Assembly: GCF_029868385.1 (NCBI RefSeq)
Contig: NZ_JARWNX010000031.1
Span: 1-64,000, forward strand
Direction: 5' to 3'
DNA length: 64,000 nt
From: Nocardia cyriacigeorgica
GTDB taxonomy: Bacteria > Actinomycetota > Actinomycetes > Mycobacteriales > Mycobacteriaceae
The notes beneath the pieces are model-generated. The model ran no database searches and was not told the origin of the DNA. It was given only the letters and a program-made list of their open reading frames with translations. Below are positions 7,601 through 16,789 of the stretch, one piece after another; the first letter of the stretch is position 1; every line of letters begins with the position of its first letter. Both the position numbers and the translations under genes were made by a program.

Positions 7601-8656
7601 GTGGTGAGCATCGCAGACACCGTCACCCTCGCCGCACGTAACGCCTGGGCGCTGACCTTCGGCCCCGGTGTGGCCGATCCCGAACCGGCGCCGTCGACCG
7701 TGCTGTGGGATCAGCCGCATCGCAAGCTGCTGCGCTTCGACGGCGCGGTTCGCCGGCCCGAACCCGAATCCGCGGTGCTGCTCGTGCCCCCGCTCGCCGC
7801 CCCGGCCACCTGTTTCGACCTGCGCCCCGACCAGAGTGTGGCCCGATTTCTACTGGAGACCGGCCGCGCACCGTATCTGGTCGACTATGGCGAGATCACC
7901 TTCGCCGACCGCCGGATGGGATTCGAGGACTGGATCGATGACATCCTGCCCGAGGCGGTGCTGCGCGCATCGGCCGATCGGGGCGGGGCGCCGGTCGACC
8001 TGATCGGCTGGTCGCTCGGCGGCACCTTGTCGCTGCTGACCGCCGCTGCGAACGCGCAGCTGCCGATCCGGTCGATCACCGCGGTGGGCGCGCCCCTGGA
8101 CTACGACAAGATGACCGGCATTCCGCAGCTGCGCGCGGTCGCCAAGCTGACCGGCGGTCAGGCCGTATCCACGGTGGTGCGCGCGGCCGGTGGGGTGCCC
8201 GCCGGGCTGACCAGGCTCGCCTATCGGGCCACCGCATGGGAACGCGAACTCAAACGGCCGTGGTTCGTGGCCAGCAATATCGCCCGTACCGAGACCCTGG
8301 CCCGGATGGAGACCATCGACCGGTTCATGGCCGAGATGCCCGGCTATCCCGGTCGTTTCTACGGCCAGCTGTGGGGCAGGCTCATGCTCGCCAACGACAT
8401 CGGGCGCGGCGTGGTCCGGCTGGGGCAGCGGCATATCGAACTGGCGAATGTGACCGCGCCGGTCCTGCTCGTCGGCGGACCGTCCGACGTCATCACACCG
8501 GCTGCCGCCGTCGAGGCCGGGCTGAACACGCTCACCGGTGCGGCCTCGGTGCGTTACGAGACCGCACCCGGCAGCCATCTGGGGATCTTGACCGGCCCGG
8601 CCGCGCGTGAGACCACCTGGACCTATCTGGACAAGTTCCTCACCACCGGGGTCTGA
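7601..8656 (+). CDS. PHA-synthase-like alpha/beta hydrolase with serine nucleophile
   Basis: This 351-residue protein follows the layout of poly(3-hydroxyalkanoate) synthases (PhaC): LLVPPLAAPATCFDLRP near 65-80, SVARFLLETGRAPYLVDYG, a nucleophile elbow, then a late aspartate in GPSDVITP and histidine in GSHLGILTG. The elbow reads GWSLGGTL, whereas true PhaC enzymes have a cysteine at that place (GxCxGG). The serine points to a hydrolase or depolymerase, or a divergent acyltransferase. The start is one of two adjacent GTG codons (7601 or 7604). It is followed 81 bases later by the ferritin-like gene. Confidence 0.75.
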   Translation: MVSIADTVTLAARNAWALTFGPGVADPEPAPSTVLWDQPHRKLLRFDGAVRRPEPESAVLLVPPLAAPATCFDLRPDQSVARFLLETGRAPYLVDYGEITFADRRMGFEDWIDDILPEAVLRASADRGGAPVDLIGWSLGGTLSLLTAAANAQLPIRSITAVGAPLDYDKMTGIPQLRAVAKLTGGQAVSTVVRAAGGVPAGLTRLAYRATAWERELKRPWFVASNIARTETLARMETIDRFMAEMPGYPGRFYGQLWGRLMLANDIGRGVVRLGQRHIELANVTAPVLLVGGPSDVITPAAAVEAGLNTLTGAASVRYETAPGSHLGILTGPAARETTWTYLDKFLTTGV

Positions 8657-8737
8657 CGCCGCCGTCACGCGCCGCCCGGCTCGCGCGGCGGGGACGAACC
8701 GCGACGGGCCGCGAGGCGGGTATTACGCTGGTGTGCC

Positions 8738-9439
8738 ATGGGAGCACAGTCACCTGCCGCGCTGGGTGTTTCGCCGACCGGCCCGGTTTCGCCGTCCATT
8801 CCCGCCGATCATCCCGGGGTGACCGATCTGTTCGCGGTGCTCGCCTACGGTGAGATCTCCGCGTTCTACCGGCTCGCCGAGGAGGCCAAGCTCTCGCCCA
8901 CCGTCCGGGGCAAGGTGGCGGTGGCGAAGATGGCCGCCGCCGAAATGGAGCATTTCAACCTGCTGGAGGCGGCGCTGTCGGAACGCGGCGCCGATATCTT
9001 CGATGTGATGGCGCCGTTCGTGCGCGCGCTGGACGCCTATCACGCCTCCACCGACCCGTCGACGTGGCTCGAGTCGATGGTGAAGTTCCACGTCGGCGAC
9101 GGTATCGCGGCCGATTTCTACCGTGAGATCGCCGGTGTGCTCAGCCCCGATGTCGCCACGGTGGTGCGCGATGTGCTGGCCGAGACCGGCCATTCGGAGT
9201 TCGTGGTCGACGAGGTGCGCCGCGCGGTGGCGGCCAGCCGGTCCGAGCGTGACCGGCTCACCCTGTGGGGCCGCCGACTACTCGGCGAGGCCATCACCCA
9301 GGCGCAGTACGTGATGGCACAGCGCGATGAACTCACCGAATTGGTGCTCGCCGCCACCGGCGACCTCAACGGCATCGCCACCCTGTTCGAGCGAATGCAG
9401 AACAGCCACGCCGAGCGGATGTCGGTGCTCGGGCTCTAG
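8738..9439 (+). CDS. Ferritin-like / MiaE-like fold protein
   Basis: This 233-residue, mostly helical protein corresponds to the conserved actinobacterial ferritin-fold protein beside rhlE (Rv3210c type). Carboxylates and histidines are placed as in a four-helix di-iron bundle: E in AYGEISAFYRLAEEA, AAEMEHFNLLE, DGIAADFYREI and TGHSEFVVDE. This resembles the tRNA hydroxylase MiaE group. Iron binding and activity are inferred, not shown. A TACGCT hexamer lies 8 bases before the ATG. Its TAG stop lies inside a CTAG palindrome that also supplies the stop of the converging transporter gene. Confidence 0.72.
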   Translation: MGAQSPAALGVSPTGPVSPSIPADHPGVTDLFAVLAYGEISAFYRLAEEAKLSPTVRGKVAVAKMAAAEMEHFNLLEAALSERGADIFDVMAPFVRALDAYHASTDPSTWLESMVKFHVGDGIAADFYREIAGVLSPDVATVVRDVLAETGHSEFVVDEVRRAVAASRSERDRLTLWGRRLLGEAITQAQYVMAQRDELTELVLAATGDLNGIATLFERMQNSHAERMSVLGL

Positions 9440-10641
9440 CCGCTACCCGCTGGTCGTGCGCGATCGGCGAGGACGAACGGTATCGCGACCGCCGCGAGTA
9501 CCGCGCCGATCCAGCACACCGAGGTGAGCGCGGCGTCCCTGGACAGGGTGAGGGCCGCCAGGATCGGCGTGGTGCTGATACCGAGCTGGAAGGCCGAGAC
9601 GGTCGTCGCGCCCGCTAGCGTAGGAGCTTCGGCCGCGATGGCGAAGACTCGTCCGTACACCGCCGGATTGACCACGAACGCGGCGATGCCGAGCACGAAT
9701 ACTGTCGGCACCACGGCCCAGACGCGGTCGATGGCGAACACCATCACCACCGACAGCGCGATGATGGCGCAGGCGCCCGACAGCAGCGCCAGATGCGGTC
9801 TGCGATCCGCGATCCGGCCGCCGATGGACAGCCCGACGAAAGCGCCGACCCCGAACAGCGCGAGGATCGCCGGGATCCAGACCTCGGGGACCGCCGTGAT
9901 ATCGGCGAGCATCGCGGCGAGATAGTTGAACGTGATCATGTACGCGGCCGTCGTCAGGATGGTGATCGCGTAGATGCCCCACAGCCGTGGTGCGCGCATG
10001 GTGCGCAGTTCCCTCGCCACGCTCGGCCGGTCGGCCGGGCCGGTGTCGGAATCGGCGGCGGGTAGTCCGATCCGGCATCCGATCATGGCGGCGACCGTCA
10101 GCACCGCCACGGCCCAGAAGCCGCCGCGCCAATCGGTGAAATGGCTCAGCAGTGTGCCCGCCGGTCCGCCCGCGACCATCGCGATACTGAGTCCACTGAC
10201 CACGACGCCGGAGGCTCGGGCATTGCGGTCCGGGGTGACCAACCCGATCGCGGTCACCGACGCGACCGCGAAGAAGCCCGCGTACGCGACTCCCGACACC
10301 ACTCGGCTGATCAGCAGGACCTGGTAATCACCCAGCAGCCCGACGACGATGCCCGCCACGAAGATCCCCTGCGTGACCAGCAGCGCGGCCCGTCGCGGCC
10401 ATCGCAGTCCGATCACCGCCAACGGCGGCCCGCCGAACACGACGCCGAGCGCGAACGCGGTGATCAGCATCCCGGCCGAGGACAGCGTGGTGTCCAGATC
10501 GGTCGCCACCGCGGGCAGTACGCCCGCAAGCAGGAACTCGGCCGTCCCCATCGCGAAGAGACTGAACCCGAGTAGGTACACCCCGGCGGGTAGCCGGTCG
10601 GAGCGGTGCGCGGACGGGGTCAGGGTTTCGGTGCCGACCAT
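9436..10641 (-). CDS. MFS efflux transporter, DHA1/AraJ type
   Basis: This 401-residue protein has about twelve hydrophobic helices. The N-terminal LFAMGTAEFLLAGVLP signature and the loop GLRWPRRAALL place it among DHA1 drug/sugar exporters of the AraJ, chloramphenicol-efflux and PbuE type. The substrate is unknown. The ATG at 10639-10641 follows GGGAGG at a 9-base spacing. The XRE-cupin regulator gene reads the other way from a shared 237-base control region with an inverted repeat, so the exporter is probably that regulator's target. Confidence 0.83.
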   Translation of the reverse strand: MVGTETLTPSAHRSDRLPAGVYLLGFSLFAMGTAEFLLAGVLPAVATDLDTTLSSAGMLITAFALGVVFGGPPLAVIGLRWPRRAALLVTQGIFVAGIVVGLLGDYQVLLISRVVSGVAYAGFFAVASVTAIGLVTPDRNARASGVVVSGLSIAMVAGGPAGTLLSHFTDWRGGFWAVAVLTVAAMIGCRIGLPAADSDTGPADRPSVARELRTMRAPRLWGIYAITILTTAAYMITFNYLAAMLADITAVPEVWIPAILALFGVGAFVGLSIGGRIADRRPHLALLSGACAIIALSVVMVFAIDRVWAVVPTVFVLGIAAFVVNPAVYGRVFAIAAEAPTLAGATTVSAFQLGISTTPILAALTLSRDAALTSVCWIGAVLAAVAIPFVLADRARPAGSG

Positions 10642-10821
10642 CAGCGCTCACCTCCCGTGCCGATCGACGGGGCTGTCGCCGCGGTGCCTGGTCGATCGTC
10701 GTTCGGGGATGCGCTACCTCGCCCGTCGATCGCATCCCTTCTGGTGGCGGGTATCGACCCGCTGCTTGCCGTTGTTGTCGTTCTCATCGGGATCACCTCC
10801 GACGACAGCATCGCGGCGAAT

Positions 10822-10850
10822 TTGCCATATCGGCAAAGAATCTTGCCGAT
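10822..10850. promoter_or_regulatory. Inverted repeat between exporter and XRE-cupin gene
   Basis: ATCGGCAA (10829-10836) and TTGCCGAT (10843-10850) form a perfect 8-bp inverted repeat. A third arm, TTGCC (10822-10826), also pairs with GGCAA (10832-10836). It lies 29 bases before the regulator's ATG in the divergent spacer, a typical place for an operator bound by the neighbouring helix-turn-helix protein. Confidence 0.55.
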
Positions 10851-10878
10851 TCCGGGACGGATTTGCTGCACTGTGCGC

Positions 10879-11457
10879 ATGGATGGGCAGCCGAGCGTCG
10901 ACGCGGTCATCGAGCAGATCCCGCCGCGGCTACGCCGGGCGCGCGAGAAGAAGGGTGTGAGTCTCGCCGATCTCGCGCGCAGCACCGGAATCTCGACCAG
11001 TACGTTGTCGCGGCTGGAGTCGGCGCAGCGCAAACCCAGCCTCGAACTGCTGCTGCCGATCACCGCGGCGCTGGGCGTCGCGCTCGACGAGATCGTGTCC
11101 TCGCCCCGGATCCTGGACCCGGCGGTGCCACGGGCCTCGGGTTCCGGCGGCGGCCGGGTGCTGGTCCCGCTGTCCGGGCATCGCGGTGGGCCACGCGCCT
11201 GCGCGATGACCATTCCGGCCGATGACGATGAGCCGCACCTGCGCACACACCCCGGCCACGAATGGCTGTATGTGCTGCGTGGGCGGCTGCGAGTGCGGCT
11301 CGGCGATCGTGATTTCGTGATGTATGCCGGTGAGGCGGCCGAGTTCGACTGCCGGATACCGCACTGGTTCGGTGCGAGCGGCGGAACGAATGTCGAGGTA
11401 CTGAGCCTGTACGGAGCGCGGGGTGAGCGAATGCACGTCCGTACTCGACACGCCTGA
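10879..11457 (+). CDS. XRE-family regulator with cupin sensor domain
   Basis: This 192-residue protein has an N-terminal helix-turn-helix of the XRE type (about 14-66, with SLADLARSTGISTSTLSRLESAQRKPS) and a C-terminal cupin barrel (about 100-185) that would bind a small ligand. The histidines and glutamate in HLRTHPGHEWLYVL and the later IPHWFG could hold a metal. It most likely controls the divergent exporter. The start is ATG at 10879. Longer in-frame starts would run through the operator region. Confidence 0.85.
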   Translation: MDGQPSVDAVIEQIPPRLRRAREKKGVSLADLARSTGISTSTLSRLESAQRKPSLELLLPITAALGVALDEIVSSPRILDPAVPRASGSGGGRVLVPLSGHRGGPRACAMTIPADDDEPHLRTHPGHEWLYVLRGRLRVRLGDRDFVMYAGEAAEFDCRIPHWFGASGGTNVEVLSLYGARGERMHVRTRHA

Positions 11458-11512
11458 TGTGGTGGGGCGCCGCGCCGTGGTGTGCTGCCACGCCGGGCCG
11501 GGATCGGCCGGG

Positions 11513-12349
11513 CTACTCGTTGGCGGCGCGGTCGCGGACCAGATGCAGCCCGTGCGCATGGACGCGATCGGTGAGCCAGACGACGATGCTCTGATCGCCG
11601 CTGGTCTCCAGCGTTTCGAACGGCACATCCAGGTCGCCGAGCACCGGATGGTCGAACCGCAGCAGGGCGACGGTCGGCTCGTTGAGTCGCTGCGGGGTCC
11701 AGCGTTCGGCGAAGGTAGGGTGGCGCCGCAGCGTATCGATGGTGTCGCGCAGCGCCTCGTCGGCGGGCCAGCGCACCATGGCGCGGTTGAGCGCCGCGGC
11801 GAATGCGTCGGCGGCCTGCGACCAATTGCGCAGCACCCGATGCGCGGCCGGATGGGTGAAGGTGAACCGGGCGAGATTGGGGGAGGCGTCGTCGAGCAGT
11901 CCGAGCGGCGCCGCGACATCCGCCCAGGCGCCGTTCCAGTCCAGCACGTTCAACTGCCTGCCGACGACGAAAGCCGGAGTCGGTGCGAGCGCACGCAGGA
12001 CCTGCTGAACGGTCTCCGGGACCTGCTCGGGCTCGGCATCGCCGCCGGGGCACCGCGAACCGTCGGCGGCGGTCAGCGCCAGGATATTGAACTGATAGCG
12101 CGCCTCACCGCGCAGCAGCAGCGCATCGGCGAGCGCCTCGACCACCGCGGGTGAGGGATTGTTGTCACGGCCCTGCTCCATGCGGGCCAGATAGTCGGCG
12201 CTCACGCCCGCCAGCACCGCGACCTCCTCGCGCCGCAGCCCTGGAGTGCGGCGGCGGCGCCCCTCGGGAAGCCCGACATCGCCCGGCCGCAATTCCGCGC
12301 GCCGGGCGATCAGGAATTCGGCGAACCTGCTTCGTGCCATGCCATCCAT
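11513..12349 (-). CDS. XRE regulator with MmyB-like ligand-binding domain
   Basis: This 278-residue protein starts with a helix-turn-helix (about 25-75: RTPGLRREEVAVLAGVSADYLARMEQGRD), followed by the MmyB-like domain (about 105-270) seen in many actinobacterial regulators, with LNVLDWNGAWA and LVGDLDVPFETL-type motifs. That domain binds a fatty-acid-like or methyltransferase-type ligand in the few studied cases. The start is the ATG at 12347-12349; a second ATG lies at 12340. It is divergent from the YceI gene, and a palindrome between them is a candidate operator. Confidence 0.83.
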   Translation of the reverse strand: MDGMARSRFAEFLIARRAELRPGDVGLPEGRRRRTPGLRREEVAVLAGVSADYLARMEQGRDNNPSPAVVEALADALLLRGEARYQFNILALTAADGSRCPGGDAEPEQVPETVQQVLRALAPTPAFVVGRQLNVLDWNGAWADVAAPLGLLDDASPNLARFTFTHPAAHRVLRNWSQAADAFAAALNRAMVRWPADEALRDTIDTLRRHPTFAERWTPQRLNEPTVALLRFDHPVLGDLDVPFETLETSGDQSIVVWLTDRVHAHGLHLVRDRAANE

Positions 12350-12412
12350 CGTGCCTCGTCGGGGGCCGGTTATCCGCGCCCTGCCAGGTCCAGGATAACG
12401 ACGGTCTGGTTA

Positions 12413-12428
12413 GCGGACCACGGTCCGG
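12413..12428. promoter_or_regulatory. Palindrome upstream of yceI
   Basis: CGGACC (12414-12419) and GGTCCG (12422-12427) form a perfect 6-bp inverted repeat with a 2-base centre, 14 bases before the YceI start and in the spacer shared with the MmyB-like regulator. It could be that regulator's operator. Confidence 0.4.
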
Positions 12429-12441
12429 TCATGGTGGAGGC

Positions 12442-12993
12442 ATGACCACTACTCCGGAAACCACCGCCACCACCCAGCAGTTGCGACCCGGCTCCTGGGC
12501 CCTGGACCCCGCCCATTCGGCCGTCGGCTTCACCATTCGCCACCTCGGCATCTCCAAGGTGCGCGGCGGCTTCACCAGGTTCGACACCGAATTCATCGTC
12601 GACGACACCGGTGCGGCCACCCTCGGCGCCACCATCGACCTCGATTCCTTCGATACCGGCAACGCCGACCGCGACGCCCATATCCGCACCGCCGACTTCC
12701 TCGACGTGGCCAATCGCCCGACCCTGACCTTCCGCGCCACCGAACCGGTGCGCGTCGCGGAATCGTTCACCGTGGAAGGTGAGGCGACGCTCGGGCAGAT
12801 CACCAAGCCGGTCACCCTCGAGGTGGAGTGGGGCGGTGTCCAGGAGTTCGGCGCGACCGGCGACAACCACGCCGGATTCTCCGCGACCGGCACGATCAAG
12901 CGCACCGATTTCGGTGTCGGCGGCCCGCTGCCCGGCATGCTCAGCGATGCGGTGAAGATCGAACTGGAGATCCAGCTCGTCGAGCCGAAATAA
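12442..12993 (+). CDS. YceI-family lipocalin-like protein
   Basis: This 183-residue YceI protein forms a beta-barrel that binds polyisoprenoid-type lipids. The family signature is clear: WALDPAHSAVGFTIRHLGISKVRG at the start, DRDAHIRTADFLDVANRPTL in the middle, and GTIKRTDFGV near the end. There is no signal peptide, as is common in cytosolic actinobacterial members. The ATG at 12442 has GGTGGAGG just upstream, so the longer in-frame extension is rejected. The divergent MmyB-like regulator probably controls it. Confidence 0.88.
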   Translation: MTTTPETTATTQQLRPGSWALDPAHSAVGFTIRHLGISKVRGGFTRFDTEFIVDDTGAATLGATIDLDSFDTGNADRDAHIRTADFLDVANRPTLTFRATEPVRVAESFTVEGEATLGQITKPVTLEVEWGGVQEFGATGDNHAGFSATGTIKRTDFGVGGPLPGMLSDAVKIELEIQLVEPK

Positions 12994-13112
12994 CCGACCG
13001 CGCGCGGTGGCGGTGCTGTTCGCTGACAGCGCAGGCGGTCAGCTGTCTGCCTGCCTTCCGGCTGCATTAGCCTTGGTGCGACAGCACACGACTCTATGTT
13101 CGGAGGTTGGCC

Positions 13113-13340
13113 GTGGAGGTCAAGATCGGTATTTCGGATAGCCCGCGCGAGCTCGTCATCACCAGCTCGCAGACCCCCGACGAGGTCGAGGCGCTGGTGT
13201 CCGGTGCCCTCAGCGGTGATACCGGTGTCGTCGCGCTGACCGATGAGAAGGGACGCAAGTTCCTGATCCAGGCATCGAAGGTCGCCTACGTGGAGATCGG
13301 CACCGCGACCGGCGGCCGGGTCGGCTTCGCCGCTGTCTAG
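13113..13340 (+). CDS. DUF3107 protein (TB9.4 family)
   Basis: This 75-residue conserved actinobacterial protein of unknown role is equivalent to M. tuberculosis Rv3208A (TB9.4). It begins MEVKIGI and has the family run VALTDEKGRKFLIQASKVAYVEIG. CGGAGG lies six bases before the GTG at 13113, so this start is preferred over a TTG two codons earlier. It converges on the TetR gene with a shared terminator, the same arrangement as in mycobacteria. Confidence 0.88.
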   Translation: MEVKIGISDSPRELVITSSQTPDEVEALVSGALSGDTGVVALTDEKGRKFLIQASKVAYVEIGTATGGRVGFAAV

Positions 13341-13361
13341 AGCGGGATTTGTCGCATAGAT

Positions 13362-13402
13362 GAATTCGGCCCCCACCAGGGTTTCTGGTGGGGGCCGAAT
13401 TC
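13362..13402. terminator. Bidirectional terminator
   Basis: A perfect 18-bp inverted repeat pairs 13362-13379 with 13385-13402 around a 5-base loop, between the converging TB9.4-type and TetR genes. No long T run follows on either strand, so it acts as a strong stem shared by both genes. Confidence 0.8.
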
Positions 13403-13419
13403 GTCGGCGATATGGCGAA

Positions 13420-14226
<807 letters not shown>

Positions 14227-14241
14227 TCACAGTGCACTCGT

Positions 14242-14251
14242 GAGATATCTC
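14242..14251. promoter_or_regulatory. GAGATATCTC palindrome in divergent spacer
   Basis: The 203-base spacer between the TetR and DUF3152 genes (14116-14318) contains this perfect 10-bp palindrome, flanked by GCACT and AGTGC arms shifted by one base. It is a candidate operator for the TetR protein. The spacer also has TTATCCACA (14162-14170), an isolated DnaA-box-like sequence. No gene is seen here. Confidence 0.35.
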
Positions 14252-14318
14252 CCAGTGCTCTGCGCGGCCCGCCAATGCCCGGTGCCGCGGTCTTCCACTC
14301 TGTGAGAGTCTGTTTGCC

Positions 14319-15398
14319 GTGACCGACCGACCGGAAATGCCGACCGGTGGCGGGCGCGATGCGCACCGCCCCTCAGGTTCCGACGACTCCGGTTCCGCAC
14401 TGTCGCCGACCGTGGCATGGCCGGATCCCGCCGCATCCGACCGTTCGCGGCAGCCGTTGCGTGCCCGCTGGGACCCCACCGCACCGGATGAGAAGGCTCG
14501 ATCACGCGCTCCGCGGCCGCCGCGTGATGTGAAGAAGCAGAGCGCCATCGGCCGATTCGTCTCCACCTACGGCTGGCGGGCGTACGCGTTGCCGGTGCTG
14601 CTGGTGGTGACGCTCATCGTGGTGATCGACGCGATCCGCACCGGTCCCGAGAAGGCGCCGGCCGCCGGTGAACCCGGATTCGGGCGGTTGAGCCCGCCCG
14701 CCGCGAGCGCCGGTGTCATCGGCGCACCGCCCGGTGACGGTGAATTCCCCGACGATCTGCCGACCGGCATGCTGCCAGAGGGTGGGCAGTTCGTGGAGAC
14801 CGGCGCCGGGACCTGGCGGGTGGTGCCGGGAACCAACGCTCAGGTGGGGGCCGGTGAGCAGTACGTCTTCAGCTACACCGTCGAGATCGAGGACGGGCTC
14901 GACACCTCCGGTTACGGTGGCGACGCCTCGGTGGCGAAGATGGTCGACTCCACGCTGGCCAATCCGAAGAGCTGGACCCATGACCGCAAGTTCGCTTTCC
15001 GGCGGGTCGACCAGGGCGAGCCCGATTTCCGGGTCTCGCTCACCTCGCGTGAAACCGCCCGTACCTCATGCGGTTTCGAGATCGAGATCGATTCGTCGTG
15101 CTACAACTCCGACCTCGGCCGGGTGGTGCTCTCGGAGGCTCGCTGGGTGCGCGGCGCGCTCGCCTTCGAAGGCGATATCGGCTCCTACCGGCAGTATCTG
15201 GTCAACCATGAGGTCGGCCATGCCATCGGCTATCACCAGCATCAGCCCTGTGAGACCGACGGCGGGCTGGCACCGGTGATGATGCAGCAGACCTTCGGCA
15301 CCGAGAACAACGTCATCGCCACCCTCGACCCCGACGGTGTGGTCCCGATGGACGGTAAACGCTGTCGCTTCAATCCCTGGCCGTATCCCCGCGGCTGA
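14319..15398 (+). CDS. DUF3152 membrane-anchored metalloprotease-like protein
   Basis: This 359-residue protein has a disordered, charged N-terminal 80 residues, one transmembrane helix (about 88-106), a Pro/Gly linker and an outer DUF3152 domain (about 165-355). That domain contains HEVGH, the zinc and catalytic core of metzincin-like peptidases, followed by AIGYHQH and paired cysteines, and ends in CRFNPWPYP. It matches Rv3207c of mycobacteria. In the usual HExxHxxGxxH motif the third histidine falls at position 11; here that position is Gln and histidines stand at 10 and 12. Protease activity is inferred only. The start is GTG at 14319. Confidence 0.78.
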   Translation: MTDRPEMPTGGGRDAHRPSGSDDSGSALSPTVAWPDPAASDRSRQPLRARWDPTAPDEKARSRAPRPPRDVKKQSAIGRFVSTYGWRAYALPVLLVVTLIVVIDAIRTGPEKAPAAGEPGFGRLSPPAASAGVIGAPPGDGEFPDDLPTGMLPEGGQFVETGAGTWRVVPGTNAQVGAGEQYVFSYTVEIEDGLDTSGYGGDASVAKMVDSTLANPKSWTHDRKFAFRRVDQGEPDFRVSLTSRETARTSCGFEIEIDSSCYNSDLGRVVLSEARWVRGALAFEGDIGSYRQYLVNHEVGHAIGYHQHQPCETDGGLAPVMMQQTFGTENNVIATLDPDGVVPMDGKRCRFNPWPYPRG

Positions 15399-15543
15399 CG
15401 GCCGGGCCGGTTGCCGTCCGGCGCCGCGGATGCGCGACCATGGACGGGGAAGAACGGCCGGGTCGTCGGTGTTGCACCGAGAGCGCACCCAGGCGTGCGT
15501 CATCGCATCGTGATCGGCCCATTCGATTCGAGGAGTTCTGGAC

Positions 15544-16728
15544 GTGTCATCACCGAAGTCCCTGCCGCCATTGGTCGCCCCGGCCGCGGAACTGACCAGG
15601 GACGAGGTCGCTCGCTACAGCCGCCACCTGATCATTCCCGATCTGGGCGTGGACGGGCAGAAGCGGCTGAAGAACGCCAAAGTGCTGGTGATCGGTGCGG
15701 GTGGGCTCGGCTCCCCGGCGCTGCTGTACCTGGCCGCCGCCGGTGTCGGCACGCTCGGCATCGTCGAGTTCGACGAGGTCGACGCCTCCAATCTGCAACG
15801 CCAGGTCATCCACGGCGAATCCGATATCGGCCGCCCCAAGGGCGAGAGCGCCCGCGATTCGATCCTGGAGATCAACTCCGGCATCGACGTGCGGCTGCAC
15901 ACGCTGCGGTTGGAACCGGAGAACGCGGTCGAGCTGTTCGCCCAGTACGACCTGATCGTCGACGGCACCGACAACTTCGCCACCCGCTATCTGGTCAACG
16001 ACGCCGCCGTGCTGGCGGGTAAGCCCTACGTCTGGGGCTCGATCTACCGGTTCGAGGGCCAGGTGTCGGTGTTCTGGGAGGACGCCCCCGACGGCCGTGG
16101 CATCAACTACCGGGATCTGTACCCGGAGGCGCCGCCGCCGGGCATGGTCCCCTCGTGCGCCGAGGGCGGTGTGCTCGGTGTGCTGTGCGCGTCCATCGGT
16201 TCGATCATGGTGACCGAGACCATCAAGTTGATCACCGGGATCGGCGAGCCACTGCTGGGCCGGTTGATGGTCTACGACGCATTGGACATGACCTACCGGA
16301 CCATCAAGCTGCGCCGCGATCCCGAGCGTCAGCCGATCACCGAACTGATCGACTACGAGGCGTTCTGCGGTGTGGTGAGCGAGGAAGGTCAGGCCGCGGT
16401 CGCCGGTTCCACGGTCACCGCGCGCGAACTCAAGGAGATGATCGACGCCGGTAAGCCGGTGCATCTGGTCGACGTCCGTGAGCCCGTGGAATGGGACATC
16501 GTGCACATCGAGGGCGCGACGCTGATTCCGAAGGATCGCATCCTGTCCGGTGAGGCGCTGTCGGAGCTGCCGCAGAACCGGCCGATCGTGCTGCACTGCA
16601 AGACCGGTATCCGTTCGGCGGAGGCGTTGGCCGCGCTCAAACGGGCCGGGTTCGCCGATGCCACTCATCTGCAAGGCGGTGTGATCGCCTGGGCCAACCA
16701 GGTCGATCCCTCCCTACCGGTGTACTGA
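15544..16728 (+). CDS. moeZ: MoeZ adenylyltransferase/sulfurtransferase
   Basis: This 394-residue fusion has a ThiF/E1-like ATP-binding domain (about 20-260, with VLVIGAGGLGSPALLYLAAAG) and a C-terminal rhodanese domain (about 285-390). The rhodanese loop HCKTGIRS supplies the active cysteine. MoeZ adenylates and thiocarboxylates small sulfur carriers such as MoaD for molybdopterin and CysO for cysteine. The start is GTG at 15544. It keeps the mycobacterial order (Rv3206c between Rv3207c and Rv3205c). Through molybdopterin it serves the nitrate reductase encoded 20 kb downstream. Confidence 0.93.
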   Translation: MSSPKSLPPLVAPAAELTRDEVARYSRHLIIPDLGVDGQKRLKNAKVLVIGAGGLGSPALLYLAAAGVGTLGIVEFDEVDASNLQRQVIHGESDIGRPKGESARDSILEINSGIDVRLHTLRLEPENAVELFAQYDLIVDGTDNFATRYLVNDAAVLAGKPYVWGSIYRFEGQVSVFWEDAPDGRGINYRDLYPEAPPPGMVPSCAEGGVLGVLCASIGSIMVTETIKLITGIGEPLLGRLMVYDALDMTYRTIKLRRDPERQPITELIDYEAFCGVVSEEGQAAVAGSTVTARELKEMIDAGKPVHLVDVREPVEWDIVHIEGATLIPKDRILSGEALSELPQNRPIVLHCKTGIRSAEALAALKRAGFADATHLQGGVIAWANQVDPSLPVY

Positions 16729-16789
16729 CCGGCCCGTTACCTCGGCGCGGCGCCCGTTTCGGGCGCGTCGCCGGGAGTACGGTACGGCC

